The notes below the pieces were generated by a model. That model saw nothing but the letters and a program-made list of their open reading frames with translations. It made no database searches and was not told the DNA's origin. Below are positions 34,907-44,250 of a DNA stretch of 64,000 nucleotides, in pieces. Every line of letters starts with the position of its first letter. The first letter of the stretch is position 1. This DNA comes from Lysobacter alkalisoli (GTDB taxonomy: Bacteria > Pseudomonadota > Gammaproteobacteria > Xanthomonadales > Xanthomonadaceae), in NCBI RefSeq assembly GCF_006547045.1, contig NZ_CP041242.1:3110001-3174000 (forward strand), given 5' to 3'. Both the position numbers and the translations under genes were made by a program.

Positions 34907-36046
34907 ATGCCCACCCCACTCCCTCCCGGTTCATTGCCCGCACCTGACCCGCTGTTGGCGCTGGCCGATCGCTGCGTACAGTGCGGACTGTGCCTGCCGG
35001 CCTGTCCAACCTATGCCCGCGACCGGCTGGAAGCCGAATCGCCGCGGGGCCGGATTGCACTGGCCCGGGCCTTGTCGCAGGGCACGATCGCCCCGACCGT
35101 GGCCACCGAGGCCCACCTCGACCACTGCCTTGGCTGCCGCAGCTGCGAGGCGGTGTGCCCGGCCGGGGTCGAATACGGTCGGCTGCTGGTCCTGGCTCGC
35201 AACCGCCAGCGCCAGCGTCGCCACGTCGGCCGCAAGCAGCAGCTGATCGAAGCCCTTGCCGCCCGCCCGGCACGACTGACCCGGCTGATCGGCCTGTACC
35301 GGACGCTTTTCCCGCTGCTGCCGGCCATGCTGCGGCCGGTGCCGAGGCCCCCGGCACCGGCCGCACTCCCGTCCCGATCCGGGTCGCGCCCCTCTGTGAC
35401 CGTGTTCATCGGCTGCATTGCCCGCAGCTACGAGGCACCGTTGCGTGCAGCGCTGGCCCGGCTGCTGGACGTGCTCGACCTCGACCTGTCGTCACCATCC
35501 AGGCAAACCTGCTGCGGCAGCCTGCATGTCCACGGCGGCGACCAGGACCGTGCCCGGGCACTGGCCGAAGCCAACCGCACGGCATTCACCGGCTCCGGCA
35601 CCGTGCTCACCCTGGCCAGCGGCTGCCATGAACAGGTGGCCGCGGCGATGCCGGACGGCAGCGAAACAGTCGATGCCCTTGTCTTTTTGCATCGACACGG
35701 CGAGCGGCTGCGTTTCCGCCGCCTCGATGCCCGCATCGCCCTGCACGTGCCCTGCACCCAGCGCAACGTGGTCGGCTCGACGCCGGCCCTGCGCGACCTG
35801 TTGGCGCGGGTGCCGGGGCTGGACGTGGTCGAGCTGGCCGCCGACTGCTGTGGGGCGGCCGGCACGCAGATGGTCACCGATCCCGATCGCGCCGCCGGCT
35901 TCCGCCAGCCACTGCTGGACCGGCTGCATGCCTCGGGTGCGACCCTGCTGCTCAGTGCCAACATCGGCTGCCGGCTGCACTTGGCCGGCGGTACGGCGCT
36001 GCCGGTGCAGCACCCGATCGAATTGCTGGCCGCGCAGGTGGACTAG
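34907..36046 (+). CDS. GlcF-like iron-sulfur subunit (glycolate/lactate-type oxidase family)
   Basis: 379 residues from the ATG at 34907. Two 4Fe-4S motifs near the N-terminus, CVQCGLCLPACP and CLGCRSCEAVCP, are followed by two CCG-type cysteine domains (TCCGSLHVHGG and DCCGAAGTQM, with CxxH-like partners). This layout is that of GlcF and related heterodisulfide-reductase-type subunits that pass electrons from a flavin dehydrogenase to quinone. No GlcD/GlcE partner lies next to it, so the true donor is unknown. It is about 24 residues shorter than E. coli GlcF. Confidence 0.8.
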   Translation: MPTPLPPGSLPAPDPLLALADRCVQCGLCLPACPTYARDRLEAESPRGRIALARALSQGTIAPTVATEAHLDHCLGCRSCEAVCPAGVEYGRLLVLARNRQRQRRHVGRKQQLIEALAARPARLTRLIGLYRTLFPLLPAMLRPVPRPPAPAALPSRSGSRPSVTVFIGCIARSYEAPLRAALARLLDVLDLDLSSPSRQTCCGSLHVHGGDQDRARALAEANRTAFTGSGTVLTLASGCHEQVAAAMPDGSETVDALVFLHRHGERLRFRRLDARIALHVPCTQRNVVGSTPALRDLLARVPGLDVVELAADCCGAAGTQMVTDPDRAAGFRQPLLDRLHASGATLLLSANIGCRLHLAGGTALPVQHPIELLAAQVD

Positions 36047-36056
36047 GACCCAATAC

Positions 36057-36146
36057 CGTCACTCCGGCGAAAGCCGGGGCCACCTTGACTTTGCCTTCAA
36101 CGACCTGCACCAAGAGCAATGGATCCCGGCTTTCTCCGGAGTGACG
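36057..36146. repeat. REP pair (inverted) between the GlcF-like gene and coq7
   Basis: CGTCACTCCGGCGAAAGCCGG at the left end and its near complement CCGGCTTTCTCCGGAGTGACG at the right end, 48 bp apart. Same family as at 28271 and 49104. Confidence 0.8.
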
Positions 36147-36171
36147 CCCAATGAGGCGTAAACTTCCGCCC

Positions 36172-36813
36172 ATGCAGACCCGCCGCCTGACCCCGCTCGA
36201 CCGTTTCCTCGACGACACCCAGCGCGCCCTTGAAACCGTGCTCGGGGCGCCCGCCGCCGAACGTCCCAACCCGGCCGGCGACACCCCCGAGGTGGCGCTG
36301 GAGGAGGCCGAGCGCCGCCACGCGGCCGGGCTGATGCGGATCAACCACGTCGGCGAGGTCTGCGCGCAGGCGCTGTACTCCGGCCAGGCCGCGGTCGCAC
36401 GCGACCCGGCGACCCGTACCCACCTGCTCGAAGCCGCGCAGGAGGAGACCGATCACCTGGCCTGGTGCGCCGACCGCCTGCGCGAGCTCGACGACCGTCC
36501 CAGCCTGCTCAACCCGCTCTGGTACGCCGGCAGCTTCACGATCGGCGCCGTGGCCGGATTGCGCGGGGACGGCTGGAACCTCGGTTTTGTGGTCGAGACC
36601 GAGCGTCAGGTCGAGGCCCATATCGACGAGCATCTCGATGAGCTGCCGGCCGCCGATGCCCGCAGCCGCGCAATCCTGGAAGTGATGAAGGCCGACGAGG
36701 CCCGCCACGCCGACAACGCCGAGGCCGCCGGTGCCCGCGTGCTGCCGCCGCCGATCCCGAGCCTGATGGCGCTGGCGTCGAAGCTGATGAAGACCGTCGC
36801 CTACCGGATCTGA
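36172..36813 (+). CDS. coq7: Coq7-type 2-octaprenyl-3-methyl-6-methoxy-1,4-benzoquinone hydroxylase
   Basis: 213 residues from ATG 36172. Di-iron carboxylate motifs are present: [32 protein letters not shown]-type E-x-x-[18 protein letters not shown] and [14 protein letters not shown]. It catalyses the C6 hydroxylation in ubiquinone biosynthesis at the inner membrane. The upstream in-frame ATG at 36151 would add seven residues that overlap the REP element and is less likely. A bidirectional terminator follows. Confidence 0.95.
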   Translation: MQTRRLTPLDRFLDDTQRALETVLGAPAAERPNPAGDTPEVALEEAERRHAAGLMRINHVGEVCAQALYSGQAAVARDPATRTHLLEAAQEETDHLAWCADRLRELDDRPSLLNPLWYAGSFTIGAVAGLRGDGWNLGFVVETERQVEAHIDEHLDELPAADARSRAILEVMKADEARHADNAEAAGARVLPPPIPSLMALASKLMKTVAYRI

Positions 36814-36981
36814 GGGCGATGACCGGCATCGCCTGCGGTCCAGAAGATCTGGGGCTGCTGGAGGACTGGGGCGCCGGGGGCCATGCCGGAGGGCCGGACC
36901 CGCGAAGCGGGGATTCGTGCATGTCCCGCAAAGGCAGGGCCTCCGGCTTCTCCGCAATGGCTCCCGCTTCATGAGAGAAAC

Positions 36982-37016
36982 AAAAAGCCCGCCATTTCCG
37001 GCGGGCTTTCTGTTAT
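36982..37016. terminator. Bidirectional Rho-independent terminator
   Basis: AAAGCCCGCC-ATTTCC-GGCGGGCTTT with A-rich and T-rich flanks on the two sides. It serves coq7 (plus) and speD (minus), which converge here. Confidence 0.85.
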
Positions 37017-37033
37017 CCAGGGAAGAGCCTCCC

Positions 37034-37825
37034 TCAATCCACGAGGTTGCGCCCGTGGTAGAGCTCCTCGATCTCGCGCTTGAGCCGCGCCTCGATCTTC
37101 AGCCGCTCCTTGAACGACAGGTTGCGCGCCTTCTCTTCGAACAGGTAGGTGTCGAGGTCGAAGTCCTTCAGGTGCATCTTGGTGTGGAAGATGTTCTCCT
37201 GGTAGACGTTGACGTCGAGCATCTCGTAGCGCGACTTGATCGGCCGGGCCAGGTAGTCCTGGATCGAGTTGATCTTGTGGTCGATGTAGTGCTTCCGGCC
37301 CTTCACGTCGCGGGTGAAGCCGCGCACGCGGTAGTCCATGATCACGATGTCGGACTCGAAACTCTCGATCAGGTAGTTCAGGGCCTTCAGCGGCGAGATC
37401 ACGCCACAGGTGGCCACGTCGATATCGGCACGGAAGGTCGCGATGCCGTTGTCCGGATGGGTCTCCGGATAGGTGTGGACGGTGATGTGCGACTTGTCCA
37501 TGTGCGCGACCACCGCGTCGGAGATCACGCCCTTGGCGTCCTTCTTGTCGATCACCGGCTCTTCGGAAATCAGGATCGTCACCGACGCGCCCTGCGGATC
37601 GTAGTCCTGGCGCGCGATGTTGAGGATGTTGGCGCCGATGATCTCCGCCACGTCGGTGAGGATCTGGGTCAGGCGATCGGCGTTGTAGGCCTCGTCGATG
37701 TATTCGATGTAGCGCCTGCGCTCGTCCTCGGAGGCGGCGAAGCACACATCGTAGATATTGAACGAAAGGGCCTTGGTGAGATTGTTGAAACCCTGCAACC
37801 TCAGGCGAGGCAACGGCTTGACCAC
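37034..37825 (-). CDS. speD: S-adenosylmethionine decarboxylase proenzyme
   Basis: 263 residues from a GTG at 37825, which gives the family N-terminus ([20 protein letters not shown]). The pyruvoyl-forming site is in [14 protein letters not shown], with the serine after the lysine, and [18 protein letters not shown] supplies the catalytic cysteine. The product decarboxylated SAM feeds spermidine synthesis. It is divergent from clp with 232 bp between the starts, an arrangement familiar from Xanthomonas. Confidence 0.95.
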   Translation of the reverse strand: MVKPLPRLRLQGFNNLTKALSFNIYDVCFAASEDERRRYIEYIDEAYNADRLTQILTDVAEIIGANILNIARQDYDPQGASVTILISEEPVIDKKDAKGVISDAVVAHMDKSHITVHTYPETHPDNGIATFRADIDVATCGVISPLKALNYLIESFESDIVIMDYRVRGFTRDVKGRKHYIDHKINSIQDYLARPIKSRYEMLDVNVYQENIFHTKMHLKDFDLDTYLFEEKARNLSFKERLKIEARLKREIEELYHGRNLVD

Positions 37826-38057
37826 GTCGGTATTTCCCGGGGGACGGCTGAGGGGGCGAATTATGCGGCAATCGCCATGGCCACGAAAGCGAGGCCCCGC
37901 CAGACCGCCCCGGTCGCCAACATCCCGGTCTCGGCCATCTTCCCGACCTGCATGGCCCCCTTTCGCGACCGTCATGTCACGTCAGGATTTGCCCCCGGGC
38001 GTCGCTTGGGCCTAAGCTCCGTCGATTGAAGGATTACCACTAGACCAAATTCAAACT

Positions 38058-38750
38058 ATGCCAGCCGATCCGGTCGCCCATCTCACCGCCCTCCGCCGCA
38101 CCCACAGCCCGCTGACGCCGGACGCCGCCACCATCGAGCGGTTCCTGGTTCATTGCCACCGCCGACGCTACCCGTCGCGGACCGATGTATTCCGCCCCGG
38201 GGATCCGGCCAGCACCCTCTACTACATCGTCTCAGGCTCGGTCAGCATCATCACCGAGGAAGACGATGGCCGCGAGCTGGTGCTGGGCTACTTCGGTCCC
38301 GGCGAATTCGTCGGCGAACTGGGCCTGTTCATCGAAAGCGAGCAGCGCGAAGTGATCCTGCGCACCCGCACCGCCTGCGAGCTGGCCGAGATCGGCCACG
38401 ACCGCTTCTACGACCTGTTGCTGACCCGCTTGGCCGGGGATGCGCCGAAGCTGCTGTACGCGATCGGTGCGCAGATCTCGCGTCGCCTGCTCGACACCAG
38501 CCGCAAGGCCGGACGCCTGGCCTTCCTCGACGTGACCGACCGCATCGTCCGCGCCCTGCACGACCTGGCCCGCGAACCGGAAGCGATGAGCCACCCCGAC
38601 GGCACCCAGTTGCGGGTCTCGCGCCAGGAGCTCTCGCGCCTGGTCGGCTGCTCGCGCGAGATGGCCGGCCGCGTGCTCAAGAAGCTGCAGGCCGATGGCA
38701 AGCTGCACGCCCGCGGCAAGACCGTGGTGCTGTACGGCACCCGCGGCTGA
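38058..38750 (+). CDS. clp: Crp/Fnr-family global regulator, Clp type
   Basis: 230 residues, matching Xanthomonas Clp. The cNMP-binding fold has FRPGDPASTLYYIVSGSVSI and FGPGEFVGELGLF; the C-terminal HTH (about 185-220) has VSRQELSRLVGCSREMAGRV. Clp proteins respond to cyclic di-GMP (which releases DNA) and control exoenzymes, exopolysaccharide and motility. It is monocistronic: speD diverges upstream and a strong terminator follows. Confidence 0.92.
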   Translation: MPADPVAHLTALRRTHSPLTPDAATIERFLVHCHRRRYPSRTDVFRPGDPASTLYYIVSGSVSIITEEDDGRELVLGYFGPGEFVGELGLFIESEQREVILRTRTACELAEIGHDRFYDLLLTRLAGDAPKLLYAIGAQISRRLLDTSRKAGRLAFLDVTDRIVRALHDLAREPEAMSHPDGTQLRVSRQELSRLVGCSREMAGRVLKKLQADGKLHARGKTVVLYGTRG

Positions 38751-38774
38751 AGGCCCGGACATCGCCGATGCATG

Positions 38775-38807
38775 AACGGGCGCCCTTCGAGGCGCCCGTT
38801 TTTTTTG
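38775..38807 (+). terminator. Rho-independent terminator of clp
   Basis: CGGGCGCC-CTTCGA-GGCGCCCG followed by eight T, 25 bp after the clp stop. Confidence 0.93.
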
Positions 38808-38808
38808 G

Positions 38809-39235
38809 TTCTTCGCCCAATCGAGGGGAAAGCGCCGGGTCTGTTGGATGATCGGGGCGCCGGGGGCGAAGGCCCTTGGATGCGAATATCCCCCGGCACC
38901 GGCCAGGGCCGGCGCCTCCGCCTTGATTTCGCACCCAAGGGCCTTCGCCCCCGGCGTTCCAACATGGCTGATGGTCCTGGAAGCGGACTCCCGGGGGAGG
39001 CCGGCTTCACGTTCCAGCGTGGCCGCGCGATCCGACGTGGCCTGCCGGCCTTGACGGCGAAATAAAGGAGAAGGCCGCCGCAGCGGCGGCCGGGGGACAT
39101 TCGCCGTCAAGGCCGGCAGGTCGCGTCGAGACAGCCAGGCAGCGGCGAGAACCGGCGATCGAACGCAAGCGGCAGCGCCCACGCCTTCGCTGAAGGCAAG
39201 CTCCCCCTCACATGGAAGAAGAACTTTTTTTGCTT
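38809..39235. repeat. Mosaic of nested palindromes between clp and the HAD gene
   Basis: No gene in this stretch. Perfect inverted repeats: 38858-38879 with 38935-38956 (22 bp, 55-bp loop) and 39041-39061 with 39100-39120 (21 bp) enclosing a GCCGCCGC-AGCGGCGGC hairpin. The segment at 38809-38863 (TTCTTCGCCCAATCGAGGGGAAAG...) and the one at about 39122-39235 (AGCCAGGCAGCGGCGA...AGCTCCCCCTCA) recur next to each other at 46096-46255. Confidence 0.85.
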
Positions 39236-39358
39236 CTTCCATCCCGGGGACAACGGCTTCGGCAGGAGTCGCCGCCCGTCGGGGTGGGGCTTCGATGACT
39301 TTCCCCGAGCGCCGGCAAGGCCTCCGGAAGCCGGTGGCCCTGCCTTTGCGGGCGTGGG

Positions 39359-40090
39359 CTATTGCACCGGATCGCCACCGCGGCCGGGACAGCCCCAGTT
39401 GAGGATCGGCGTGCCGGCTGGCAGCACTTCGCGGAACATCCGCACCCGCCCATGCTTCGGATTGACCACCACCGGCTCGGCCGCGGCTTGCAGCAGCGGA
39501 AGGTCGGCGGAGCTGTCGGAATAGGCTTTCCACATCGGACTGTCGAAGCCAGCCTCGCGCAGCATCGTCATCTTCATCTGATGGTGGCAATGCCGGCCCG
39601 GGCCGATTCCGCCCAGGCGTGGGCCGACCTCGGTGCCCACGACCGGCACGTCCTCGTGGGCGACGAAGGCGAGGATCGCGCGCGCCAGCTCGGGCGGCGC
39701 GCCGGTGGCGACCACCACCCGATCGCCGTTCTCGCGATGCTCGCGGAACACCTCCAGCGCGATCGGCAGCAGGCGCTTGCGGATCTGCTCGCGGTGAGCA
39801 TCGACATATTGGTCGATCAGCGCATCGAGATCGTGACGGCCGTGCAAGCCAACCGTACCGGCCCAGACGAAGCCGGAAATGCCGAGTCGGCGGGTCGGCA
39901 GGAACGCCACCAGCGGCCCGAACAGCGGTGCGATCAACAGCGCCAGCAGGCTGCGCCAGACGCTGCGCCGGATCAGCCACAGGAACAGGTGGCTGCCGGA
40001 ATCGCCGTCGTAGAGTGTGTGGTCGAAGTCGAACACGACCAGCGGCGCGTCCGCCCGCACGACGGGGTAGCGGGTGTCGGCGACGCTCAT
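39359..40090 (-). CDS. HAD-IB family phosphatase
   Basis: 243 residues. HAD motif I is [13 protein letters not shown], motif II lies in [15 protein letters not shown] (Thr), and motif IV-like [10 protein letters not shown] (D-x-x-x-D) is present. A hydrophobic stretch at about 38-70 suggests membrane contact. The subfamily includes phosphoserine and acyl-phosphate phosphatases; the substrate here cannot be read. Its ATG overlaps the trpC stop as ATGA, so it is the last gene of the trpG-trpD-trpC transcript. Confidence 0.85.
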   Translation of the reverse strand: MSVADTRYPVVRADAPLVVFDFDHTLYDGDSGSHLFLWLIRRSVWRSLLALLIAPLFGPLVAFLPTRRLGISGFVWAGTVGLHGRHDLDALIDQYVDAHREQIRKRLLPIALEVFREHRENGDRVVVATGAPPELARAILAFVAHEDVPVVGTEVGPRLGGIGPGRHCHHQMKMTMLREAGFDSPMWKAYSDSSADLPLLQAAAEPVVVNPKHGRVRMFREVLPAGTPILNWGCPGRGGDPVQ

Positions 40091-40878
40091 GCCGCGAACA
40101 GCCGCTGCAGCGCCGCGCCCGGATCAGGGTCGCGCATGAAGCTCTCGCCGACCAGGAAGGCATTGATGTCCGCATCGCGCATGCGGGCGACATCGGCCGT
40201 GGTCGCGATGCCGCTCTCGGTGACCAGGATACGATCCGGCGGCACCGCCTGCCTGAGATCCAGGGTCGTCTCCAGCGAGACCTCGAAGGTGCGCAGGTTG
40301 CGGTTGTTGACCCCGATCAACTCGCAGTCGGTCTGCAGCGCACGCTCCAGCTCGTCGATGTCGTGCACCTCGACCAGCACGTCCATGCCGAGTGAATGGG
40401 CGAGGTTGGCCATCTCGATCATCGGCCCGTCCTCGAGCGCAGCGACGATCAGCAGGATGCAGTCGGCACCGATCATCCGCGCCTCATGGACCTGATACGG
40501 GTCGATGGTGAAGTCCTTGCGCAACACCGGCAGCGAGCACGCGTTGCGCGCCTCGCCGAGATAGAGGTTGCTGCCCTGGAAGAAATCGATGTCGGTCAGT
40601 ACCGACAGGCAGGCCGCACCGCCGGCCTCGTAGCTGCGCGCGATCTCGGCAGGCTTGAAGTCCGGGCGGATCAGGCCTTTCGACGGGCTGGCCTTCTTGA
40701 CCTCGGCGATCACCGCCGCCTGGCCAGCATCGACCTTGTCGCGGATCGCGCGGACGAAGCCGCGCGTGGCAGGCATCGCCTCGGCGCGTGCGCGGACCAT
40801 TTCCAGCGGCCGCATCCGGCTGCGCTGTTCGATCTCCTCGGCCTTGCGGGCGAGGATGGTGTTGAGGATGTCACTCAT
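40087..40878 (-). CDS. trpC: Indole-3-glycerol phosphate synthase
   Basis: 263 residues from ATG 40878. The TIM-barrel signature is clear: [15 protein letters not shown] near the N-terminus, [43 protein letters not shown] and LVTESGIAT. It closes the indole ring in tryptophan synthesis. Monofunctional, not fused to TrpF. It follows trpD by 64 bp and overlaps the HAD gene downstream. Confidence 0.96.
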   Translation of the reverse strand: MSDILNTILARKAEEIEQRSRMRPLEMVRARAEAMPATRGFVRAIRDKVDAGQAAVIAEVKKASPSKGLIRPDFKPAEIARSYEAGGAACLSVLTDIDFFQGSNLYLGEARNACSLPVLRKDFTIDPYQVHEARMIGADCILLIVAALEDGPMIEMANLAHSLGMDVLVEVHDIDELERALQTDCELIGVNNRNLRTFEVSLETTLDLRQAVPPDRILVTESGIATTADVARMRDADINAFLVGESFMRDPDPGAALQRLFAA

Positions 40879-40942
40879 GGCCAATGAAGAGTTGAGAGGA
40901 ATGAGAAAAGAGGGGGAAAAGCGGGTCGGTTCTACTCATTTC

Positions 40943-41989
40943 TCACTTCTCTCCACTCTCCACTCGCAGTTCACGGGTCAATGCGATGAATTCGTCCAGC
41001 TTGGCCTTGGCCGCGCCGGAAGCCATGACCTCGCGCGCGCGCGCGATACCGTCGGCGATGGAGTCGGCCACGCCGGCCACGTACAGGGCCGCACCGGCGT
41101 TCATCGCCACGATGTCCTGCGGCAGGCCGGGCTTGCCGGCCAGCACGTCGAGCACGATCGCTTTCGATTCCAGCGCGTCGCCGACCTGCAGGTTGCGGGT
41201 CGCGGCCATCGCGATGCCGAAGTCTTCCGGGTGCACGTCGTACTCGCGCACCTGGCCGTCGCGCAGTTCGCCGACCAGGGTCGCGGCGCCGAGCGAGAGT
41301 TCGTCGAGACCGTCACGACCCCACACTACCAGCGCGCGCCGAGCGCCGAGTTTCTGCAGCACGCGCACCTGGATGCCGACCAGGTCGGGATGGAACACGC
41401 CCATCAGGATGCTCGGCGCACCGGCCGGGTTGGTCAGCGGGCCGAGGATGTTGAACAGCGTTCGCACGGCCATCTCTCGACGCACCGGCGCAACCATCTT
41501 CATCGCCGGGTGGTGCACCGGCGCGAACATGAAGCCGATCCCGCAGCGGTCGATGCATTGCGCGACCTGCTCGGGCTGCAGCTCGATGTTCGCGCCCAGC
41601 GCTTCCAGCACGTCGGCGCTGCCCGACTTGGACGACACGCTGCGGTTGCCGTGCTTGGCGACCTTGGCACCGGCAGCGGCGACCACGAACATGCTGGCGG
41701 TGGAGATGTTGAAGGTGTGTGCGCCATCGCCGCCGGTGCCGACGATGTCCACCAGTCCACTGCGATCGGCAATCTCGACCGGGCGCGCGAATTCGCGCAG
41801 CACGGTCGCCGCGCCGGCGATCTCGCCGACGGTTTCCTTCTTGACCCGCAGGCCGGTCAGGATCGCCGCGGTCATGGTCGGACTGACCTCGCCGCGCATG
41901 ATCTGGCGCATCAGTTCGACCATCTCGTCGTGGAAGATCTCACGATGCTCGATGGTGCGTTGCAGGGCTTCTTGCGGGGTGATGGGCAT
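40943..41989 (-). CDS. trpD: Anthranilate phosphoribosyltransferase
   Basis: 348 residues. The PRPP-binding glycine loop is [17 protein letters not shown], with [21 protein letters not shown] and [18 protein letters not shown] downstream. It joins anthranilate to PRPP in tryptophan synthesis. The start codon is at the edge of a MITE-like insertion: the A of ATG is the last base of the element's flanking TA. The insertion separates trpD from trpG. Confidence 0.96.
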   Translation of the reverse strand: MPITPQEALQRTIEHREIFHDEMVELMRQIMRGEVSPTMTAAILTGLRVKKETVGEIAGAATVLREFARPVEIADRSGLVDIVGTGGDGAHTFNISTASMFVVAAAGAKVAKHGNRSVSSKSGSADVLEALGANIELQPEQVAQCIDRCGIGFMFAPVHHPAMKMVAPVRREMAVRTLFNILGPLTNPAGAPSILMGVFHPDLVGIQVRVLQKLGARRALVVWGRDGLDELSLGAATLVGELRDGQVREYDVHPEDFGIAMAATRNLQVGDALESKAIVLDVLAGKPGLPQDIVAMNAGAALYVAGVADSIADGIARAREVMASGAAKAKLDEFIALTRELRVESGEK

Positions 41990-42256
41990 AGGGCGTGTTG
42001 ACCATTGTCCAGTAGGTCGCGCCAGGGCTGTGTGCCCGCAGCGCTAGGAAGAGTGAGGAAGTGTATGTCGATACACGACTGAGCGATGACACGGCGATGC
42101 GGGCACACAGCCCTGGCCCTCCGGGTGGCCCCTGTGCGGCCGCCATGCCGCGTTGCGCACCTTGACCGTAGAATGACTACGGCACGGCGGTGCGCGCCTT
42201 GCCTGGCAACCGCACAGGGGCCACGCGACCTGCTGGACAATGGTCAACACGCCCTA
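41989..42256. mobile_element. MITE-like element with 33-bp inverted arms between trpG and trpD, TA flanks
   Basis: Outer arms 41989-42021 and 42224-42256 are inverted repeats of 33 bp with one mismatch (TAGGGCGTGTTGACCATTGT...). Inside are two perfect inverted repeats: 42022-42040 with 42098-42116 (19 bp, CCAGGGCTGTGTGCCCGCA) and 42125-42139 with 42210-42224 (15 bp). The whole folds into a three-way junction. Both ends are TA, fitting a TA target duplication. There is no open frame, so it would be non-autonomous. One TA forms the start of trpG's TAG stop and the other donates the A of trpD's ATG. Confidence 0.75.
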
Positions 42257-42835
42257 GTGCCTCTCCAGGAAGTTCTTCAACAGCGCATGCCCGTGCTCGG
42301 TCAGGATCGACTCGGGATGGAACTGCACGCCCTCGACCGGATGCTCGCGGTGGCGCAGGCCCATGATTTCGTCGAAGCCGCCATCGCCATCCTCGGTCCA
42401 GGCGGTGATTTCCAGACAGTCGGGCAGGCCGTCGCGCTCGACCACCAGCGAATGGTAGCGGGTGGCCTCGTAATGATCCGGCAAACCGGCGAACACGCCC
42501 TCGCCACGATGGCGGATGCGCGAGGTCTTGCCGTGCATGATCTGTTTTGCGCGCACCACCCGCCCGCCATAGGCCTGGCCCAGGCTCTGGTGGCCGAGGC
42601 AGACGCCGAACAGCGGTACCCGCGAACCCAGTTCACGGATCACCTCGACCGAGACGCCGGCCTCGTTGGGCGTGCACGGCCCGGGCGAGACCACGATCCG
42701 TTCGGGTGCCAGTGCCTCGATCTGCGCGACCGACAGCTCGTCGTTGCGGACCACTTTCACCTCGGCCCCGAGCATCTGCAGGTACTGCACGAGGTTCCAG
42801 GTGAAGCTGTCGTAGTTGTCGATCATCAGCAGCAT
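42254..42835 (-). CDS. trpG: Anthranilate synthase glutamine amidotransferase subunit
   Basis: 193 residues from ATG 42835. Class I amidotransferase triad: cysteine in [18 protein letters not shown], His-Glu in [13 protein letters not shown]. It starts [20 protein letters not shown], typical of TrpG/PabA, and could supply ammonia to either TrpE or PabB. The TAG stop is created by the edge of the MITE-like element. trpE is about 1.4 kb upstream, separated by a DUF4145 gene. Confidence 0.94.
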   Translation of the reverse strand: MLLMIDNYDSFTWNLVQYLQMLGAEVKVVRNDELSVAQIEALAPERIVVSPGPCTPNEAGVSVEVIRELGSRVPLFGVCLGHQSLGQAYGGRVVRAKQIMHGKTSRIRHRGEGVFAGLPDHYEATRYHSLVVERDGLPDCLEITAWTEDGDGGFDEIMGLRHREHPVEGVQFHPESILTEHGHALLKNFLERH

Positions 42836-43164
42836 CGGACGCGGCTCGTTGCAGACATGGAGGAACACCCGACCATCCCGGACCGGCGCGGCATGGACGC
42901 CAGACGGGTCGGGAAGGAAACAGGAAGCGGGAAGTGGCGGGGACCCGGAATCGGGTCAGGTCGGTACGCGAGGATCACGCGGCAGGCTCTCGATGGGCGG
43001 CAGGACGGGGCGGATGGGGCTCAACGCCACCATCGCCAGTCGTTGCCGGCCATCGGGCCGAGGGGCATCTGCGTGATCATGGGCGGTACTTTAGCCGCTC
43101 CACGCGGCCAGCGCGACCGTTGCGGCCGATACGGTTGCCCGCAGGCGCGGAGTGCGGTCGGGGC
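42836..43164. other. Gap between the DUF4145 gene and trpG
   Basis: 329 bp with no supported gene, hairpin terminator or recognised repeat. Confidence 0.5.
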
Positions 43165-43869
43165 TCAGGCGGCGCCGGAGCGGTCGCGCCGCAACGGCAC
43201 CGGAGCGGTCGCGATGCGGCGCTTGAGGTCGTCCATCGCGCCCGGCATGACCACCAGGTAGTCCACCAGCTGCTCGACCAGCTCCAGCATCAGGTCGACG
43301 CCGACCCGGTCGATGGAGGCTTCGTCCTCGAACTGGTGGCCCAGGGTGCCGTCCGGCTCCATCAGCGCGGCGATGTCCTGCAGCGGCCGGGACAGATCGA
43401 GGTCGCGGCTGAGCGCTTCAAGCCGGTCAGGCAGCGGCTGCTGCCGCTGATCCCCGCCCAGCAGTTGCACGGTGAGGCCGGCGATCAGGTGGCGCACCAT
43501 CAGCGCCGCCGCACCCCATTCGCCATGGTTGTAGAGCTTGAGCGCGGAGTCGTAACTGCGTGCCAGCGATGCCGACAGCGACTCGAGGTAAGCCACACCT
43601 TCCATCGCCGCACGCCCGCCTGGGGCCGGGTGGCAGTACAGCCCATCGTCCTTGCAGATACCGTCACCCTTGAGCAACTGCACGAACAGCACCGTCTGCT
43701 CACAGCGCGAACAGGTCAGCTCGCTGGCCACCAGTTGCTGGCCGTGTTCCTGCCAGTTGCGTGCCTCGAGGATCGAAAGCTTGAAGCACCGCGGGCACAA
43801 CAGTTCCACCGTTCGGGGATAGGTGTTGGAGAAACGGGTTTGCACGAAACGATCTTCGACCAGATGCAT
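43165..43869 (-). CDS. DUF4145-domain protein with zinc-ribbon-like cysteines
   Basis: 234 residues from ATG 43869, with AGGAGG nine bases upstream. Two cysteine pairs near the N-terminus (LLCPRCF and LTCSRCE, residues about 25-60) suggest a zinc ribbon. The rest is helical with YDSALKLYNHGEWGAAALMV and the DUF4145-like ...VRHLIAGLTVQLLG. DUF4145 occurs in restriction and other nucleic-acid-linked proteins, but no role can be named here. It sits between trpE and trpG on the same strand, an unusual insertion into the trp group. Confidence 0.65.
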   Translation of the reverse strand: MHLVEDRFVQTRFSNTYPRTVELLCPRCFKLSILEARNWQEHGQQLVASELTCSRCEQTVLFVQLLKGDGICKDDGLYCHPAPGGRAAMEGVAYLESLSASLARSYDSALKLYNHGEWGAAALMVRHLIAGLTVQLLGGDQRQQPLPDRLEALSRDLDLSRPLQDIAALMEPDGTLGHQFEDEASIDRVGVDLMLELVEQLVDYLVVMPGAMDDLKRRIATAPVPLRRDRSGAA

Positions 43870-44250
43870 CGCCTTCACCTCCTGATGGACAGCTCTGCGA
43901 ACCTCCCGGGAACATTGATGCGGACAGCCAATGAATGCGCCTTCAATAAACACGGCCTGCCGTGAAGAACGCGTCTGACGTTCATCTGTGAATACAGGTG
44001 CCTGTCCCCATCGCGCCCTGGCAATGTGCTGTTCTGCGGGCCTTTCCACAGTTCGCAGGTAATCATGAGAACGGGCATTCCTGGACATCCCGGTCACAAC
44101 GGCCGCCCGGGCAGGCGGTCGAAAAACAGCCTGCCCGGGCGGCCATGGATAGCCTGCCGACGAAGCAGGCGTGCCAGCGATGGGGTCCGCAGGGAGCAAG
44201 TCCGGGCATGTGCCAGACTCGCGGCCTGGAGAACGCAAAGGGAAGGCGTT
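43870..44250. other. Gap between trpE and the DUF4145 gene
   Basis: 381 bp without a supported gene. Its only clear structure is the strong hairpin at 44101-44144. Confidence 0.5.
44101..44144. terminator. Strong 16-bp perfect hairpin downstream of trpE
   Basis: GGCCGCCCGGGCAGGC (44101-44116) is exactly complementary to GCCTGCCCGGGCGGCC (44129-44144), with a 12-nt loop containing AAAAA. There is no T-tract, so termination would need Rho or pausing; it may instead protect the trpE mRNA end. Confidence 0.5.

Noticed and set aside
38232-40193. Open frame of 653 codons on the minus strand crossing clp, the repeats and the HAD gene
   Set aside because: It runs antisense through clp and out of frame through the HAD gene, and its middle is repeat DNA.
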